A DNA stretch of 24,232 bases, taken from an uncultured Porphyromonadaceae bacterium (lineage in GTDB: Bacteria; Bacteroidota; Bacteroidia; Bacteroidales; Muribaculaceae). This document shows, piece by piece, positions 6,552-15,712 of the stretch. The DNA is taken from assembly GCA_900541865.1 (NCBI GenBank), contig UQLO01000035.1, forward strand, positions 1 to 24,232, read 5' to 3'. The stretch's first letter is position 1; the number at the start of each line of letters is the position of its first letter. Made by a program: the position numbers and the translations under genes. The notes below the pieces were generated by a model that worked only from the letters and a program-made list of their open reading frames with translations, had not been told where the DNA came from and ran no database searches.

Positions 6552-8657
6552 ATGAAAAGATATATAATTGTCGGGGTGAGTTTGTCGGGCCTGTTTTGGC
6601 AGGCAGAGGCTGCGGAGCGGGATTCGGTGAGTGTTTCGACCGATACGTTGCAAAGCGTACAACTTAAAGAAATCACGGTAGAGGAGGCTCCGATGGCGCA
6701 GGAACTGACCAAAAGTGTGTATACGCCCACTCGTCAGCAGCGCAATGCGTCGACCGACGGCGTGTCGCTGCTCTATGCGATGGCCGTTCCGCGTCTGGAT
6801 ATAAATCCGGTGGAGGGCTCGGTGAGTCTGGGCGGAGCGCCGGTTGCATTTTTTATCGACGGTGTGCCGGCATCGGCGGCCGACATTACGGACATGAATA
6901 CTCGCGACGTGCGTCGCGTAGAGATATTGGACTATCCTTCGGATCCTCGGTTCCGCAATGAAAACCACGTTGTGAACTTCATCATGCAGAAGTACGAATA
7001 TGGAGGTTATACCAAACTGGGCACAACAGACATGTTCGTTTCCTGCATAGCGTCCGACAATACCGTCAACAGCAAGATGGTCTATAAAAAGATGACATAC
7101 GATGCCCGGGCCTATTACCAATACGGGAATTACAAGCATTACGGCAGCGAATCGACGGAGACATTCCGAGGCCTTGAGGAGGCGGGAGGGGAAGAAATAT
7201 CCCGCGAGCAGCTCATTGACGACTCGCGGGCGAGAGTGCACAACGCCAATGGTTCCTTCCGGGCCAGATACCAGACCGACAACACCGTATTTTCATCCAC
7301 GGCGAGCTATATTTACAGCCGTATACCCCTGAACTACAGCGTCGGACATATGGAGGCAATACCCATTGCCGACGATGTGCAGTCTTGGTCGAAGACTCGC
7401 AACTCGCTTTCGAACAACATAGTCTGGGACAACGATCTTTTCCAAATTTTACCGGCGCAATGGTATCTTTCCGGTAGATTGGGTCTGAGCTATCTTCATA
7501 GCCGCCGGACACAGGTTTTCAACGAAGGCACCACTCAGATCCGCGATGTGAACATAGGCGAGAATACCTTTGACCTGACCGGGTCGGTCAATGTGTCCAA
7601 GGATTTCAGCCGGGAGCTTTCGCTGGGCGTCTACGCCGGATTCCATCACTCCCAAAGCCGCCTCCGCTATGAAGGCAGCGAAAACAGCCGGACAAGACAA
7701 AACACCTGGGGCATGACTCCCGGCCTGTCGGTCAGCTACCGTCACGGCGATTCTTTTCTTGCCTCGGCAAAGGCCGGAGCTCAGGTTGAGCATAACGGCA
7801 GTGGGACAAGCGGCCGTACCACTGCGTCGCCCAACGTCCTTGTCGGCTTTAACTTTATGCCGGACGATAAGAACTGGTTTGCCTTGAGCTTAAGCTATTC
7901 GTTGAAGACTCCGCAGCCTTACGAGCTCAATCCGAACGTTCTGCCGGAGAATCCCTGGCTCTTTACTGGCGGAAACGCGGACTTGCGCTCTCCAGGCGTT
8001 GCTTTGGGGCGCCTTTACTATTCCTGGACCCCCAAAAGGACGCTTAATTTCTCGGCTGAGCTTATGCATACGCGCACAAGCAACCTTATAGCGCAGGACT
8101 ACAGCCTGACGCCGGACGGGGCTGCGATAGTGGGCAGATACGACAACTGCGGCAATTTCAACGACACTCAGCTTGGCGCATACCTGACGGTCTATGCCCT
8201 TGGGCGCAAACTCATCCTCAACGCCGGAGCCACCGCCCAATTTCAAAATTTCAGCGGTCTTTACAGTCAGCACCGATGCCGGCTTCAGGCCAAAGGCTAT
8301 GCGGCCTATTACTGGAAGACGTTTTCGGCCACTCTTGCCTATACTTCGCCAAGCAAGGGCTTCGACGGCAGCGATCCCCTGCTGATGCGGACACGTTCGC
8401 GCTACAGCCTTGGGCTGACGTGGGGAACCTCGGCCTGGACCATCCGGGCTACACTTACAAACCCTTTCCGTCGGCACTGGCGCGGCAGCAGCTACGAACT
8501 TGACACCCCGCTTTACAGTAAGGCCGGCCACACCATAACGGTGAACTCGCACTGCAGGGTGAATCTGTCGGTGACCTACATTATCGGCTACGGCAAGAAG
8601 GTGCGTCGCGGCGAGGATATTTCCGCGCCCGAGCATACACAGTCGGCCGTAGAGTAA
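6552..8657 (+). CDS. TonB-dependent-receptor-like outer-membrane barrel (OMP_b-brl family)
   Basis: This 701-residue protein has a signal peptide (residues 1-20, ending AEA), a TonB-box-like stretch LKEITVEE at about 38-45, and a compact plug domain with FFIDGVPAS and VRRVEILDYPSDPRF. This matches the 'IDGxP ... VExIEVIxxPS' layout of the plug in the outer-membrane beta-barrel family PF14905. About 500 residues of alternating aromatic/polar strands follow, and a final strand near LSVTYIIGYGKK. The usual N-terminal carboxypeptidase-regulatory-like domain of this family is missing; only about 17 residues separate the signal peptide from the TonB box. No SusD partner is adjacent. The substrate is unknown. 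To the eye its codon use is less C-ending than in its neighbours, so separate acquisition is possible. Confidence 0.75.
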   Translation: MKRYIIVGVSLSGLFWQAEAAERDSVSVSTDTLQSVQLKEITVEEAPMAQELTKSVYTPTRQQRNASTDGVSLLYAMAVPRLDINPVEGSVSLGGAPVAFFIDGVPASAADITDMNTRDVRRVEILDYPSDPRFRNENHVVNFIMQKYEYGGYTKLGTTDMFVSCIASDNTVNSKMVYKKMTYDARAYYQYGNYKHYGSESTETFRGLEEAGGEEISREQLIDDSRARVHNANGSFRARYQTDNTVFSSTASYIYSRIPLNYSVGHMEAIPIADDVQSWSKTRNSLSNNIVWDNDLFQILPAQWYLSGRLGLSYLHSRRTQVFNEGTTQIRDVNIGENTFDLTGSVNVSKDFSRELSLGVYAGFHHSQSRLRYEGSENSRTRQNTWGMTPGLSVSYRHGDSFLASAKAGAQVEHNGSGTSGRTTASPNVLVGFNFMPDDKNWFALSLSYSLKTPQPYELNPNVLPENPWLFTGGNADLRSPGVALGRLYYSWTPKRTLNFSAELMHTRTSNLIAQDYSLTPDGAAIVGRYDNCGNFNDTQLGAYLTVYALGRKLILNAGATAQFQNFSGLYSQHRCRLQAKGYAAYYWKTFSATLAYTSPSKGFDGSDPLLMRTRSRYSLGLTWGTSAWTIRATLTNPFRRHWRGSSYELDTPLYSKAGHTITVNSHCRVNLSVTYIIGYGKKVRRGEDISAPEHTQSAVE

Positions 8658-8773
8658 GAACTTTGTGGAATCCGGTCAACCTTAGGGTGGATTCGGACGT
8701 TAGAACGACGTAGGACGCAGCTTAGGCGGCGTTTTGCGCATTTAACCAACGTTTCATCCCATACCCAAAATTC
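8658..8773 (+). other. Intergenic region upstream of aspT with an imperfect hairpin
   Basis: GAATCC (668-673 of the 8 kb block, i.e. 8668-8673) plus ACC (8679-8681) can pair with GGT (8686-8688) plus GGATTC (8689-8694), leaving a 5-nt bulge. No T-tract follows. GAACTTTG at 8658-8665 is one base off the -7 consensus, but no -33 box is visible. The aspT promoter is not clearly identified. Confidence 0.3.
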
Positions 8774-10477
8774 ATGGACTGGATTCTTGACATTTTCCGA
8801 AACAATCCTGCCATTCCGATCTTTCTTACCCTTGGCGTAGGCTTTTGGGTAGGCAAGCTGAAGTACAAGACGTTCTCGCTGGGCACCGTCACCTCGGTGC
8901 TTCTGGTGGGTGTTCTTGTCGGGCAGATGAACATACCCATTCCCGGACCGGTGAAGAGTGTGTTCTTCCTTATGTTCCTCTTTGCGATAGGCTACAGCGT
9001 GGGGCCGCAGTTTTTCCGCGCTCTCCGCGGTTCGGGCATCAAGCAGGTGGTGTTCGCCGTTGTGATGTGCTTAGTCTGCTTTGCCGTTACCGTTGGGGTA
9101 GCCCTTGCTTTCGGCTACAATCCCGGTGAGGCCGCCGGCCTCTTTGCCGGCGCTCAGACCATATCGGCCGTTATCGGCGTTGGCGACGACACTATCAACA
9201 CTCTCAGTGCGAGTGCCGCCGACAAGCAGGCGTGGACCGACCTGGTGCCGGTGTGCTACGCCGTGACCTACATCTTCGGTACTATCGGCTCGGCATACAT
9301 ACTGAGCTATATCGGGCCGGCCATGCTCGGCGGACTAAAGAAGGTGAAGGCTCAGACCGTGGAGCTCGAAAAGAGCATGAACCAAAGCTCTCTGACCTCC
9401 GACCCGGCCTACATCAACGCGCTTCGTCCGGTTGTATTCCGCGCCTATAAGGCCGACGGCGAGTTCTTCGCCAACCCGCGCACCGTCGCCGAGGTGGAGA
9501 GCGAGATTTCGTCGAAGGGACGCCGAGTCTTCGTGGAGCGCCTCAGAGTCAACGGCACCATAGTCGACGACCCGGCCTCCGACGTGAAGATTTCGCGCGG
9601 CGACGAGCTGGTGCTCAGCGGACGCCGCGAGTACGTCATCCAGGACGAGAGCTGGATCGGCCCCGAAGTTGCCGACGCCGATCTTCTGAGCTTCCCCGTG
9701 GAGCGTATCCCCGTGATGGTGGCCAAGAAAGACATCGACGGCCTCACCGTCGACCAACTTCGCGCCAAACCCTTTATGAAAGGCGTGGTAATCAGCGCAA
9801 TAAGCGCTGTTGGCCAGCAACTTCCCGTGCTCGCTCAGAGCAAGGTGATGCGCGGCGACGTCATCACTATCACCGGCCTCAAGAAAGAGGTCGATGCCGC
9901 CGCCTCCGCCATCGGCTATGCCGACAGGCCCACCAAGAGCACCGATATGGTGTTCGTCGGGCTGGGCATCTTCATCGGTGCGCTCATCGGCGCCATAACC
10001 ATCCATCTGGGCGGCATCCCCGTGAGCCTGAGTACTTCCGGCGGCGCCCTGATCGCCGGTCTTATTCTGGGCTGGCTGCGCTCCAAGCATCCGACCTTCG
10101 GCCGTATTCCGGACTCTTCGGTATGGCTGATGAATAATCTGGGCCTGAATATGTTCATCGCCGTAATCGGCATCACTGCGGCTCCGACCTTCGTGAGCGG
10201 CATCAAGGAAGTGGGCTTCATGCTCTTCGTGGCAGGTGTGATTGCCACCACGGTGCCCCTTCTTATCGGCATATGGATGGGCGCCAAGCTCTTCAAGTTC
10301 CACCCGGCCATCAACTTGGGCTGCAACGCCGGAGCGCGAGTCACCACGGCCTCTCTGGGTGCCATCCAGGACTCGCTCAACTCCACCGTGCCGGCTCTTG
10401 GCTACACCATAACCTACGCAATCGGCAATACGCTGCTCATCCTGATGGGCGTGGCGGTGACGCTGATATGCGCCTGA
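8774..10477 (+). CDS. aspT: Aspartate:alanine antiporter (AAE family)
   Basis: This 567-residue inner-membrane protein has the AAE-transporter layout: about five N-terminal membrane segments (residues 12-185), a central cytoplasmic region with two RCK_C/TrkA_C-like domains (about 210-380), then five or six C-terminal segments (about 392-567). The motif FAIGYSVGPQFFRAL, near residue 71, and its repeat-like partner NLGCNAGARVTTASLG, near 513, are typical. AspT imports aspartate in electrogenic exchange for alanine. The assignment rests strongly on the adjacent aspartate 4-decarboxylase gene, 35 nt downstream, the partner AspT has in known systems. Related AAE transporters of other substrates exist, so context carries weight. 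Confidence 0.88.
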   Translation: MDWILDIFRNNPAIPIFLTLGVGFWVGKLKYKTFSLGTVTSVLLVGVLVGQMNIPIPGPVKSVFFLMFLFAIGYSVGPQFFRALRGSGIKQVVFAVVMCLVCFAVTVGVALAFGYNPGEAAGLFAGAQTISAVIGVGDDTINTLSASAADKQAWTDLVPVCYAVTYIFGTIGSAYILSYIGPAMLGGLKKVKAQTVELEKSMNQSSLTSDPAYINALRPVVFRAYKADGEFFANPRTVAEVESEISSKGRRVFVERLRVNGTIVDDPASDVKISRGDELVLSGRREYVIQDESWIGPEVADADLLSFPVERIPVMVAKKDIDGLTVDQLRAKPFMKGVVISAISAVGQQLPVLAQSKVMRGDVITITGLKKEVDAAASAIGYADRPTKSTDMVFVGLGIFIGALIGAITIHLGGIPVSLSTSGGALIAGLILGWLRSKHPTFGRIPDSSVWLMNNLGLNMFIAVIGITAAPTFVSGIKEVGFMLFVAGVIATTVPLLIGIWMGAKLFKFHPAINLGCNAGARVTTASLGAIQDSLNSTVPALGYTITYAIGNTLLILMGVAVTLICA

Positions 10478-10512
10478 CCTTAGGACTATCTTTAACTTAC
10501 ACAGACTGATAT

Positions 10513-12153
10513 ATGTCAACTACCAAAAATCCGCTCAGCCGCGAGTACGAAAAGGAACTCGAGAGCATGAGTCCCTTCGAAATCAAAAACCAGCTTATAG
10601 CCCTTGCGCAGGAAGATGCACGCAAGAGCTCCGCAACCTTCCTTAACGCCGGCCGCGGCAACCCCAACTGGATTGCCTACGACGCCCGCGAGGCCTTCTT
10701 CCTGCTTGGCTTCTTCGCCATGGACGAGTGCAAGCGCGTACACACCGACGAACCCGGCATAGCCGGCATACCTTCGCGCGCCGGCATCGCCGACCGCTTC
10801 GAGAAGTTCTTGCTGGCCAACCAGGGCCAACGCGGCGAACGCCTGCTCAACGCAGCCTACCACTACGCCTTGACCGAACTCCACGCCGACCGCGACGACC
10901 TCGTCCACGAATGGGCCGAGGGCATCACCGGCGACCAATATCCCACCCCGCCCCGCATCCTCAAGTACACCGAGGAGGCCGTCCGCGCTTATCTGGCTCA
11001 GGAAATGGGCCTCAACGCTCCCGGCATGGGGCAGGAGTACGACCTCTTCGCCACCGAAGGCGGCACGGCCGGCATGTGCTACGTTTTCGACTCCCTGCAG
11101 GCAAACCACCTTGTCAAGAAGGGCGACCGCATAGCCCTGATGGCACCGCTGTTCACACCTTATATAGAAATACCGGAGCTGGACCGCTTCGACTTCGACG
11201 TGGTCAACATCTCTGCCAACAAGGTTGAGGCCGACGGCTACCACTACTGGCAGTATCCCGACAGCGAGCTCGACAAGCTCCGCGACCCGTCGATCAAACT
11301 CGTGTGCCTGATCAACCCGTCGAACCCGCCGAGCTACCGCTTGAGCGACCACAACATGGAGCAGCTGGTCGACATTGTCAAGAAAGACAATCCTAACCTT
11401 ATAATCGTGAGTGACGACGTATACGGCACCTTCGCGCACGACTTCCGGTCGCTGATGTACGTGCTGCCCTACAACACTTTGTGCGTCTACTCCTTCTCGA
11501 AGTACTTCGGCGCCACCGGCTGGCGCCTCGCCGTGGTGGCCGCCGCAAAGGAGAACCTTATGGACAAGCTCCTTACCGAGCTCACGCCCGCGGAGAAGGC
11601 CGACCTGGATAAGCGCTACTCCAGTCTGACCCTCGATGTGCCCGCGCTCAAGTTCATCGACCGTATGGTCGCCGACAGCCGCGACGTAGCTCTGAACCAC
11701 ACCGCCGGTCTGAGCACGCCGCAGCAGATCATGATGAGCTTCTTCGCAATCAAGTGTCTGCTCGACAAGGAAAACGTCTACAAAGGCAAGATGCAGGCCA
11801 TGATCGAAGACCGCCTCAAATGCCTGTGGAAGAACACCGGCTTCACCCTCCTGCCCGACGACCTCCGCGTGGGCTACTACAGCGAAATCGACTTTATGGT
11901 GTGGGCCAAGAAGCTCTACGGCGATGACTTCGCCGCCTGGCTGCCTACCGCCCACGAGCCGCTCGACGTGACCATGCGCCTTGCCAAGGAGTGTGCAGTG
12001 GTGGTGCTCAACGGCTCCGGCTTCGACGGCCCCGAATGGAGCATACGAACCTCCGAGGCCAACCTCGACCGCGACTCCTACCTCACCATAGGCACCAAGG
12101 TGCGCCAAATCCTCGACGAGTACTACGCCGAGTACAAGGCAGCCGCCAAGTGA
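10513..12153 (+). CDS. aspD: Aspartate 4-decarboxylase / aspartate aminotransferase (PLP enzyme)
   Basis: This 546-residue fold-type I PLP enzyme matches bifunctional aspartate transaminase/aspartate 4-decarboxylase, which converts L-aspartate to L-alanine and CO2. The PLP lysine is Lys330 in VYSFSKYFGATGWRL. NPSNPPSYRLS (about 275) and SDDVYGTFAHDF (about 300-311) supply the residues that hold the PLP ring. The length (about 530-550) suits AspD and is well above ordinary aminotransferases near 400. The ATG lies 35 nt after aspT, so the two form an operon. AspT brings in aspartate and AspD consumes a cytoplasmic proton on decarboxylation; alanine then leaves, giving a net proton-motive force. 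A strong terminator follows at 12194-12246. Confidence 0.93.
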   Translation: MSTTKNPLSREYEKELESMSPFEIKNQLIALAQEDARKSSATFLNAGRGNPNWIAYDAREAFFLLGFFAMDECKRVHTDEPGIAGIPSRAGIADRFEKFLLANQGQRGERLLNAAYHYALTELHADRDDLVHEWAEGITGDQYPTPPRILKYTEEAVRAYLAQEMGLNAPGMGQEYDLFATEGGTAGMCYVFDSLQANHLVKKGDRIALMAPLFTPYIEIPELDRFDFDVVNISANKVEADGYHYWQYPDSELDKLRDPSIKLVCLINPSNPPSYRLSDHNMEQLVDIVKKDNPNLIIVSDDVYGTFAHDFRSLMYVLPYNTLCVYSFSKYFGATGWRLAVVAAAKENLMDKLLTELTPAEKADLDKRYSSLTLDVPALKFIDRMVADSRDVALNHTAGLSTPQQIMMSFFAIKCLLDKENVYKGKMQAMIEDRLKCLWKNTGFTLLPDDLRVGYYSEIDFMVWAKKLYGDDFAAWLPTAHEPLDVTMRLAKECAVVVLNGSGFDGPEWSIRTSEANLDRDSYLTIGTKVRQILDEYYAEYKAAAK

Positions 12154-12193
12154 GCCGCAAGTCCCTCGATATTGTGGGCTAAATGTTAAAATT

Positions 12194-12246
12194 GCCGCCG
12201 CAGTTTAACTTAACTTTGTTAAAGTTTTATTGCGGCGGCTTTTTTT
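12194..12246 (+). terminator. Strong intrinsic terminator after aspD
   Basis: GCCGCCGCA (12194-12202) pairs perfectly with TGCGGCGGC (12231-12239). An inner TTTAAC/GTTAAA stem (12204-12209 with 12218-12223) extends it, and a run of seven T (12240-12246) follows. Confidence 0.9.
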
Positions 12247-12256
12247 GCGGTTAAAT

Positions 12257-12288
12257 TTTGTTTATTTGGGGCAAAATATCTTTCTTTG
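12257..12288 (+). promoter_or_regulatory. Probable promoter of the sus-like operon
   Basis: TTTG at 12257-12260, a 20-nt spacer and TTTCTTTG at 12281-12288 fit the -33/-7 pattern, with T in place of A at the second -7 base. Transcription would start near 12295, leaving a leader of about 250 nt before susC. Confidence 0.6.
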
Positions 12289-12294
12289 CACTTT

Positions 12295-12545
12295 GGAAGG
12301 GCGAAAGCCCTCCGAGAGCATACATACTTACTAAATACCAAAGGTCTAACAACCGTAAAAGCTTACTGATGGCATCTCATCACGGCACCGGCAAGTAATC
12401 CAATACCATGATTGCAGCCGACGAATTAAAGTTCATCAACAGCGGCAAGCGCGCCCTACGCGCCTGCGGTCTTCTTTGTGTATTTATTTAAATGACAAAC
12501 AAACAAAACAATAATTAACCTAACCGTTAACAAAAAACTCCTTGC
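12295..12545 (+). promoter_or_regulatory. Long susC mRNA leader with hairpins
   Basis: The predicted leader opens with a hairpin: AGGGC (12298-12302), a GAAA tetraloop and GCCCT (12307-12311), extended by GG/CC. A second small hairpin is GCGCG (12449-12453) with CGCGC (12459-12463). Two short open frames start at 12369 (9 codons) and 12408 (27 codons). The last 50 nt are A-rich, as usual before Bacteroidota start codons. No known riboswitch was recognised. Confidence 0.45.
12408..12491 (+). CDS. Possible 27-residue leader peptide upstream of susC
   Basis: An open frame of ATG plus 26 codons lies fully inside the predicted susC leader. Its product begins MIAADELKF, has a basic middle (GKRALRA) and a hydrophobic end (CGLLCVFI). 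The codons covering GKRALRA overlap the GCGCG/CGCGC hairpin at 12449-12463, so translation could affect folding. Nothing shows that it is translated, and no family is recognised. Confidence 0.2.
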   Translation: MIAADELKFINSGKRALRACGLLCVFI

Positions 12546-15500
12546 ATGAAGAACATTTGTTTACAAATGACACGGAAGGCTGCGATGGCACTTGCATTGG
12601 TGCTGTTCATGGCATTCCCGGCTTTGGCGCAGAAAATCACGGTGACAGGAACCGTGTATGAGCCCGAGGGCGAGCCCGCCATCGGCGCAAGCGTTGAAGT
12701 CAAAGGCGTACCCGGTGTCGGTGCCGCTACCGACATCGACGGCAATTTCTCAATCAGCGTAGAGCCCAACGCTACCCTGGTGGTATCGTATGTAGGCTGC
12801 GACACACAGGACATCCCCGTTGCCGGTCGCACCCACATTGAGGTTCACCTGACCACCAACACCGTTGCGATGAACGAACTCGTTGTCGTTGGTTACGGTG
12901 TTGTAAAGAAATCGGACGCCACCGGTTCTGTCGGCGTTGTGAAGCCGAGTGAAATCGAAGCCGGTCTGGCAACCACCGCCCAGGACCTTCTGGTAGGCGC
13001 AAGCCCCGGTGTGGTTGTGTCGACCGCCGGTGGTAACCCCGACGGCGCCGCCTCCATCCAGATTCGCGGCGGTGCTTCGCTGAACGCCTCCAACAACCCC
13101 CTCATCGTTATCGACGGTGTGCCCATGGACGGCAACACCGTGAAGGGTTCTTCGAACCCCCTGGCTCTGGTAAGCCCGGAGAACGTTGAGAACATGACCA
13201 TCCTCAAGGGCCCGTCGGCAACCGCCATCTATGGTAGCCGCGCCACCAACGGTGTGATCATCATCACCACCAAGACCGGCCAGAGCGGCCGTCCGCAGGT
13301 GAACTTCACCGCAAACTTCTACGTTGCCACCCCCCGCAACTACCTCAACATGATGAAGAGCCAGCAGTTCGCCGACTTCATCGTGAGCCGCTACGGCGCC
13401 GAGTCCGCCCAGGCTGCACAGCTGGGCCTCAACGGCACCATCTACAACACCAACTGGCAGAAAGAAGTGCTCCGCACCTCCTTCTCGCACGACTACAGCC
13501 TCAGTGTCGGCGGTACTGCCGGCGTGCTCCCCTATCGTGTGGCCGTCAACTACACCGGCACCGATGGTATCCTGCGCAACACCGACAACAAGCGTCTGGG
13601 CGCAAGCGTCAACCTGACTCCGAAGTTCTTCGACGACCTGCTGAGCGTCAACGCCAACGTCAAGGGCTCCTATATCACCAACAACTACTCCGGCAACGGC
13701 GCTCTGGGTTCGGCCATCAGCTTCAATCCTACGCTCCCCGTGCGCGTGCCCGGTCTGACCACTTTCAACGGCTACACCACCTATCTTAACGGCGGCGTGG
13801 TTGCCCAGCCCGGCGAAGACGGCACCCAGCCCGCCGGCGGCACTATCAACAACCTCTACTCGAAGAACCCCGTTTCGCTGTGGGCCGACAACTACAGCCA
13901 CTCCAAGGTTTACCAGAGCGTGGGCAACCTTCAGCTCGACCTGAAGATGCCCTTCCTTCGCGAACTGCGCGCCAACCTCAACCTCGGCTATGACTACAGC
14001 CACGGCGAAAACGCCTCCTACGCCCAGCCCAACTCGCCTTCGGCATGGGACGGCAACTTCGCAGTTTTCTCCCAGGACGGCAAAACCAACACCATCTATA
14101 TTAAGGAAGGCTACGGCAACCGCAGCAAGGAACTTCAGGAGCGCCTGACCACCATGCTCGAGTTCTACCTCAACTACAACAAGACCTTCGACGCCATCCA
14201 CTCTAACCTGGATGTCACCGCAGGTTATTCCTGGCAGCGCTTCACCGACAAGGGCCACAACTTCAGCACCGTTGTGAAACAAATCGCCGACAGCGACGTC
14301 ACCATTACCGACCCGAGCATCAACAACGGCAAACCCTACTGCATCGCCAACTTCGCCGGCTATCAGTACTCCCCGACCTACTACTACAGCAACCGCTTCC
14401 AGCTGCTGTCGTTCTTCGGTCGTCTGAACTACACCTTCATGGACCGCTACCTGCTGACCGCTACCATGCGTCGCGACGGTACCAGCCGCTTCGGCAAGGA
14501 CAACCGCTGGGGTAACTTCCCCTCGGTGGCCGTGGGCTGGAAGCTCCTCGAAGAGAGCTGGATGAGCGGTCTGCGCGGTGTGATGAACGAACTTAAGATT
14601 CGCGGCGAATGGGGTGTCACCGGTCAGCAGGACCTCGGCACCGGCTTCTCCGACATCTTCCCCTATCTGCCCGTTTACTCCGTGCTCACCGGCGACAGCA
14701 ATACCTACCTGGTCAACGGCAAGTACGTTCAGATTGCATATCCCGAAAAGTACAACGCCGACCTCAAGTGGGAGGAAACCCACACCTGGAACGTCGGTCT
14801 TGACTTCGGTTTCCTCAACAACCGCATCAACGGTAGCATAGAGTACTACATCCGCAAAACCAAAGACCTTCTGGTTCCCGCCGACTATCCCGCCGGCTCC
14901 AACCTCTCCAACGTGGGCTTCATCAACCTCGGTGACCTCAAGAACACCGGCGTTGAGTTCAACGTCAACACCCGACCCGTGGTCGCCCGCGACTTCGTGT
15001 GGAACTCCAACCTCAACCTGGCCTGGAACAAGAACAAGATTACCCGCCTGGCCGAAGGCGCAGAGGGTATGACCGGCAACATCGGTACCGCCGGCAACAT
15101 CCAGAAGCATGAGGTAGGCTACTCCGCTTATACCTTCTACGTCTACGAACAGGCTTTCGATGCCGCCGGAAATCCCCTCGAAGGTGTCTACGTTGACCAG
15201 AACGGCGACGGCGTCATCAACAACGACGACAAGATTTTCTACCATCACGTTCACCCCGACATCACCGTTAGCTGGCACAATACTTTCAACTGGAAGAACT
15301 GGGACTTCGGCTTCGTTCTCCGCGGTGCCTTCGGCAACTGGGCATACAACAAGAACCAGATGGACAACTCCTTCGTCAGCGCCACCAACTCCGCACCTCT
15401 GAGCAACATCATGGCCAACACCTACCTCTTCGAAAGCTCCAAGAGCACCGAGCTCCAGCTTTCGTCCTACTGGGTGCAGAACGCCTCCTTCGTTCGCTGC

Positions 15501-15701
15501 GACAACATCACCCTGGGCTACACCTGGCAGAACCTGCTGCGCAACAACCTGCGCCTGCGCCTCTACGGTGCCGTTCAGAATCCCTTCGTAATCACCCACT
15601 ACAAGGGCCTCGATCCCGAACTCACCTACAACCAGGGCATCGACAGCAGCGTTTATCCCCGTCCTATCACCTTCACTCTCGGTGTAGTGGCTAACTTCTA
15701 A
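12546..15701 (+). CDS. SusC-like TonB-dependent glycan importer
   Basis: This 1051-residue outer-membrane protein has a signal peptide ending near residue 28 (FPALA|Q), a carboxypeptidase-regulatory-like domain (about 30-105, GTVYEPEGEPAIGASVEVKG), and the TonB box ELVVVGYG at 111-118. The plug follows (IQIRGG, LIVIDGVPMDG, ENMTILKGPSATAIYGSRATNGVI) and then a large barrel ending in an aromatic residue (VVANF). This is the full SusC layout. It forms the energised channel that is capped by the SusD partner. The start at 12546 gives a plausible signal peptide; an in-frame ATG at 12567 is also possible. susD begins 11 nt downstream. The substrate cannot be read from the sequence. Confidence 0.95.
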   Translation: MKNICLQMTRKAAMALALVLFMAFPALAQKITVTGTVYEPEGEPAIGASVEVKGVPGVGAATDIDGNFSISVEPNATLVVSYVGCDTQDIPVAGRTHIEVHLTTNTVAMNELVVVGYGVVKKSDATGSVGVVKPSEIEAGLATTAQDLLVGASPGVVVSTAGGNPDGAASIQIRGGASLNASNNPLIVIDGVPMDGNTVKGSSNPLALVSPENVENMTILKGPSATAIYGSRATNGVIIITTKTGQSGRPQVNFTANFYVATPRNYLNMMKSQQFADFIVSRYGAESAQAAQLGLNGTIYNTNWQKEVLRTSFSHDYSLSVGGTAGVLPYRVAVNYTGTDGILRNTDNKRLGASVNLTPKFFDDLLSVNANVKGSYITNNYSGNGALGSAISFNPTLPVRVPGLTTFNGYTTYLNGGVVAQPGEDGTQPAGGTINNLYSKNPVSLWADNYSHSKVYQSVGNLQLDLKMPFLRELRANLNLGYDYSHGENASYAQPNSPSAWDGNFAVFSQDGKTNTIYIKEGYGNRSKELQERLTTMLEFYLNYNKTFDAIHSNLDVTAGYSWQRFTDKGHNFSTVVKQIADSDVTITDPSINNGKPYCIANFAGYQYSPTYYYSNRFQLLSFFGRLNYTFMDRYLLTATMRRDGTSRFGKDNRWGNFPSVAVGWKLLEESWMSGLRGVMNELKIRGEWGVTGQQDLGTGFSDIFPYLPVYSVLTGDSNTYLVNGKYVQIAYPEKYNADLKWEETHTWNVGLDFGFLNNRINGSIEYYIRKTKDLLVPADYPAGSNLSNVGFINLGDLKNTGVEFNVNTRPVVARDFVWNSNLNLAWNKNKITRLAEGAEGMTGNIGTAGNIQKHEVGYSAYTFYVYEQAFDAAGNPLEGVYVDQNGDGVINNDDKIFYHHVHPDITVSWHNTFNWKNWDFGFVLRGAFGNWAYNKNQMDNSFVSATNSAPLSNIMANTYLFESSKSTELQLSSYWVQNASFVRCDNITLGYTWQNLLRNNLRLRLYGAVQNPFVITHYKGLDPELTYNQGIDSSVYPRPITFTLGVVANF

Positions 15702-15712
15702 TCAAGCTAAGT

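Noticed and set aside
8668..8694. Terminator after the TonB-type barrel
   Set aside because: The stem is interrupted by a 5-nt bulge and has no T-tract.
10516..12108. 530-codon minus-strand frame opposite aspD
   Set aside because: Same codon-bias artefact; the plus-strand AspD is certain.
12369..12398. Nine-codon open frame in the susC leader
   Set aside because: Too short to separate from chance; the 27-codon frame downstream is the better candidate.
12750..15599. 949-codon open frame on the minus strand opposite susC
   Set aside because: It arises because susC almost never uses TTA, CTA or TCA codons in a GC-rich genome. The translation is low-complexity Val/Gly/Glu and has no domain or signal.
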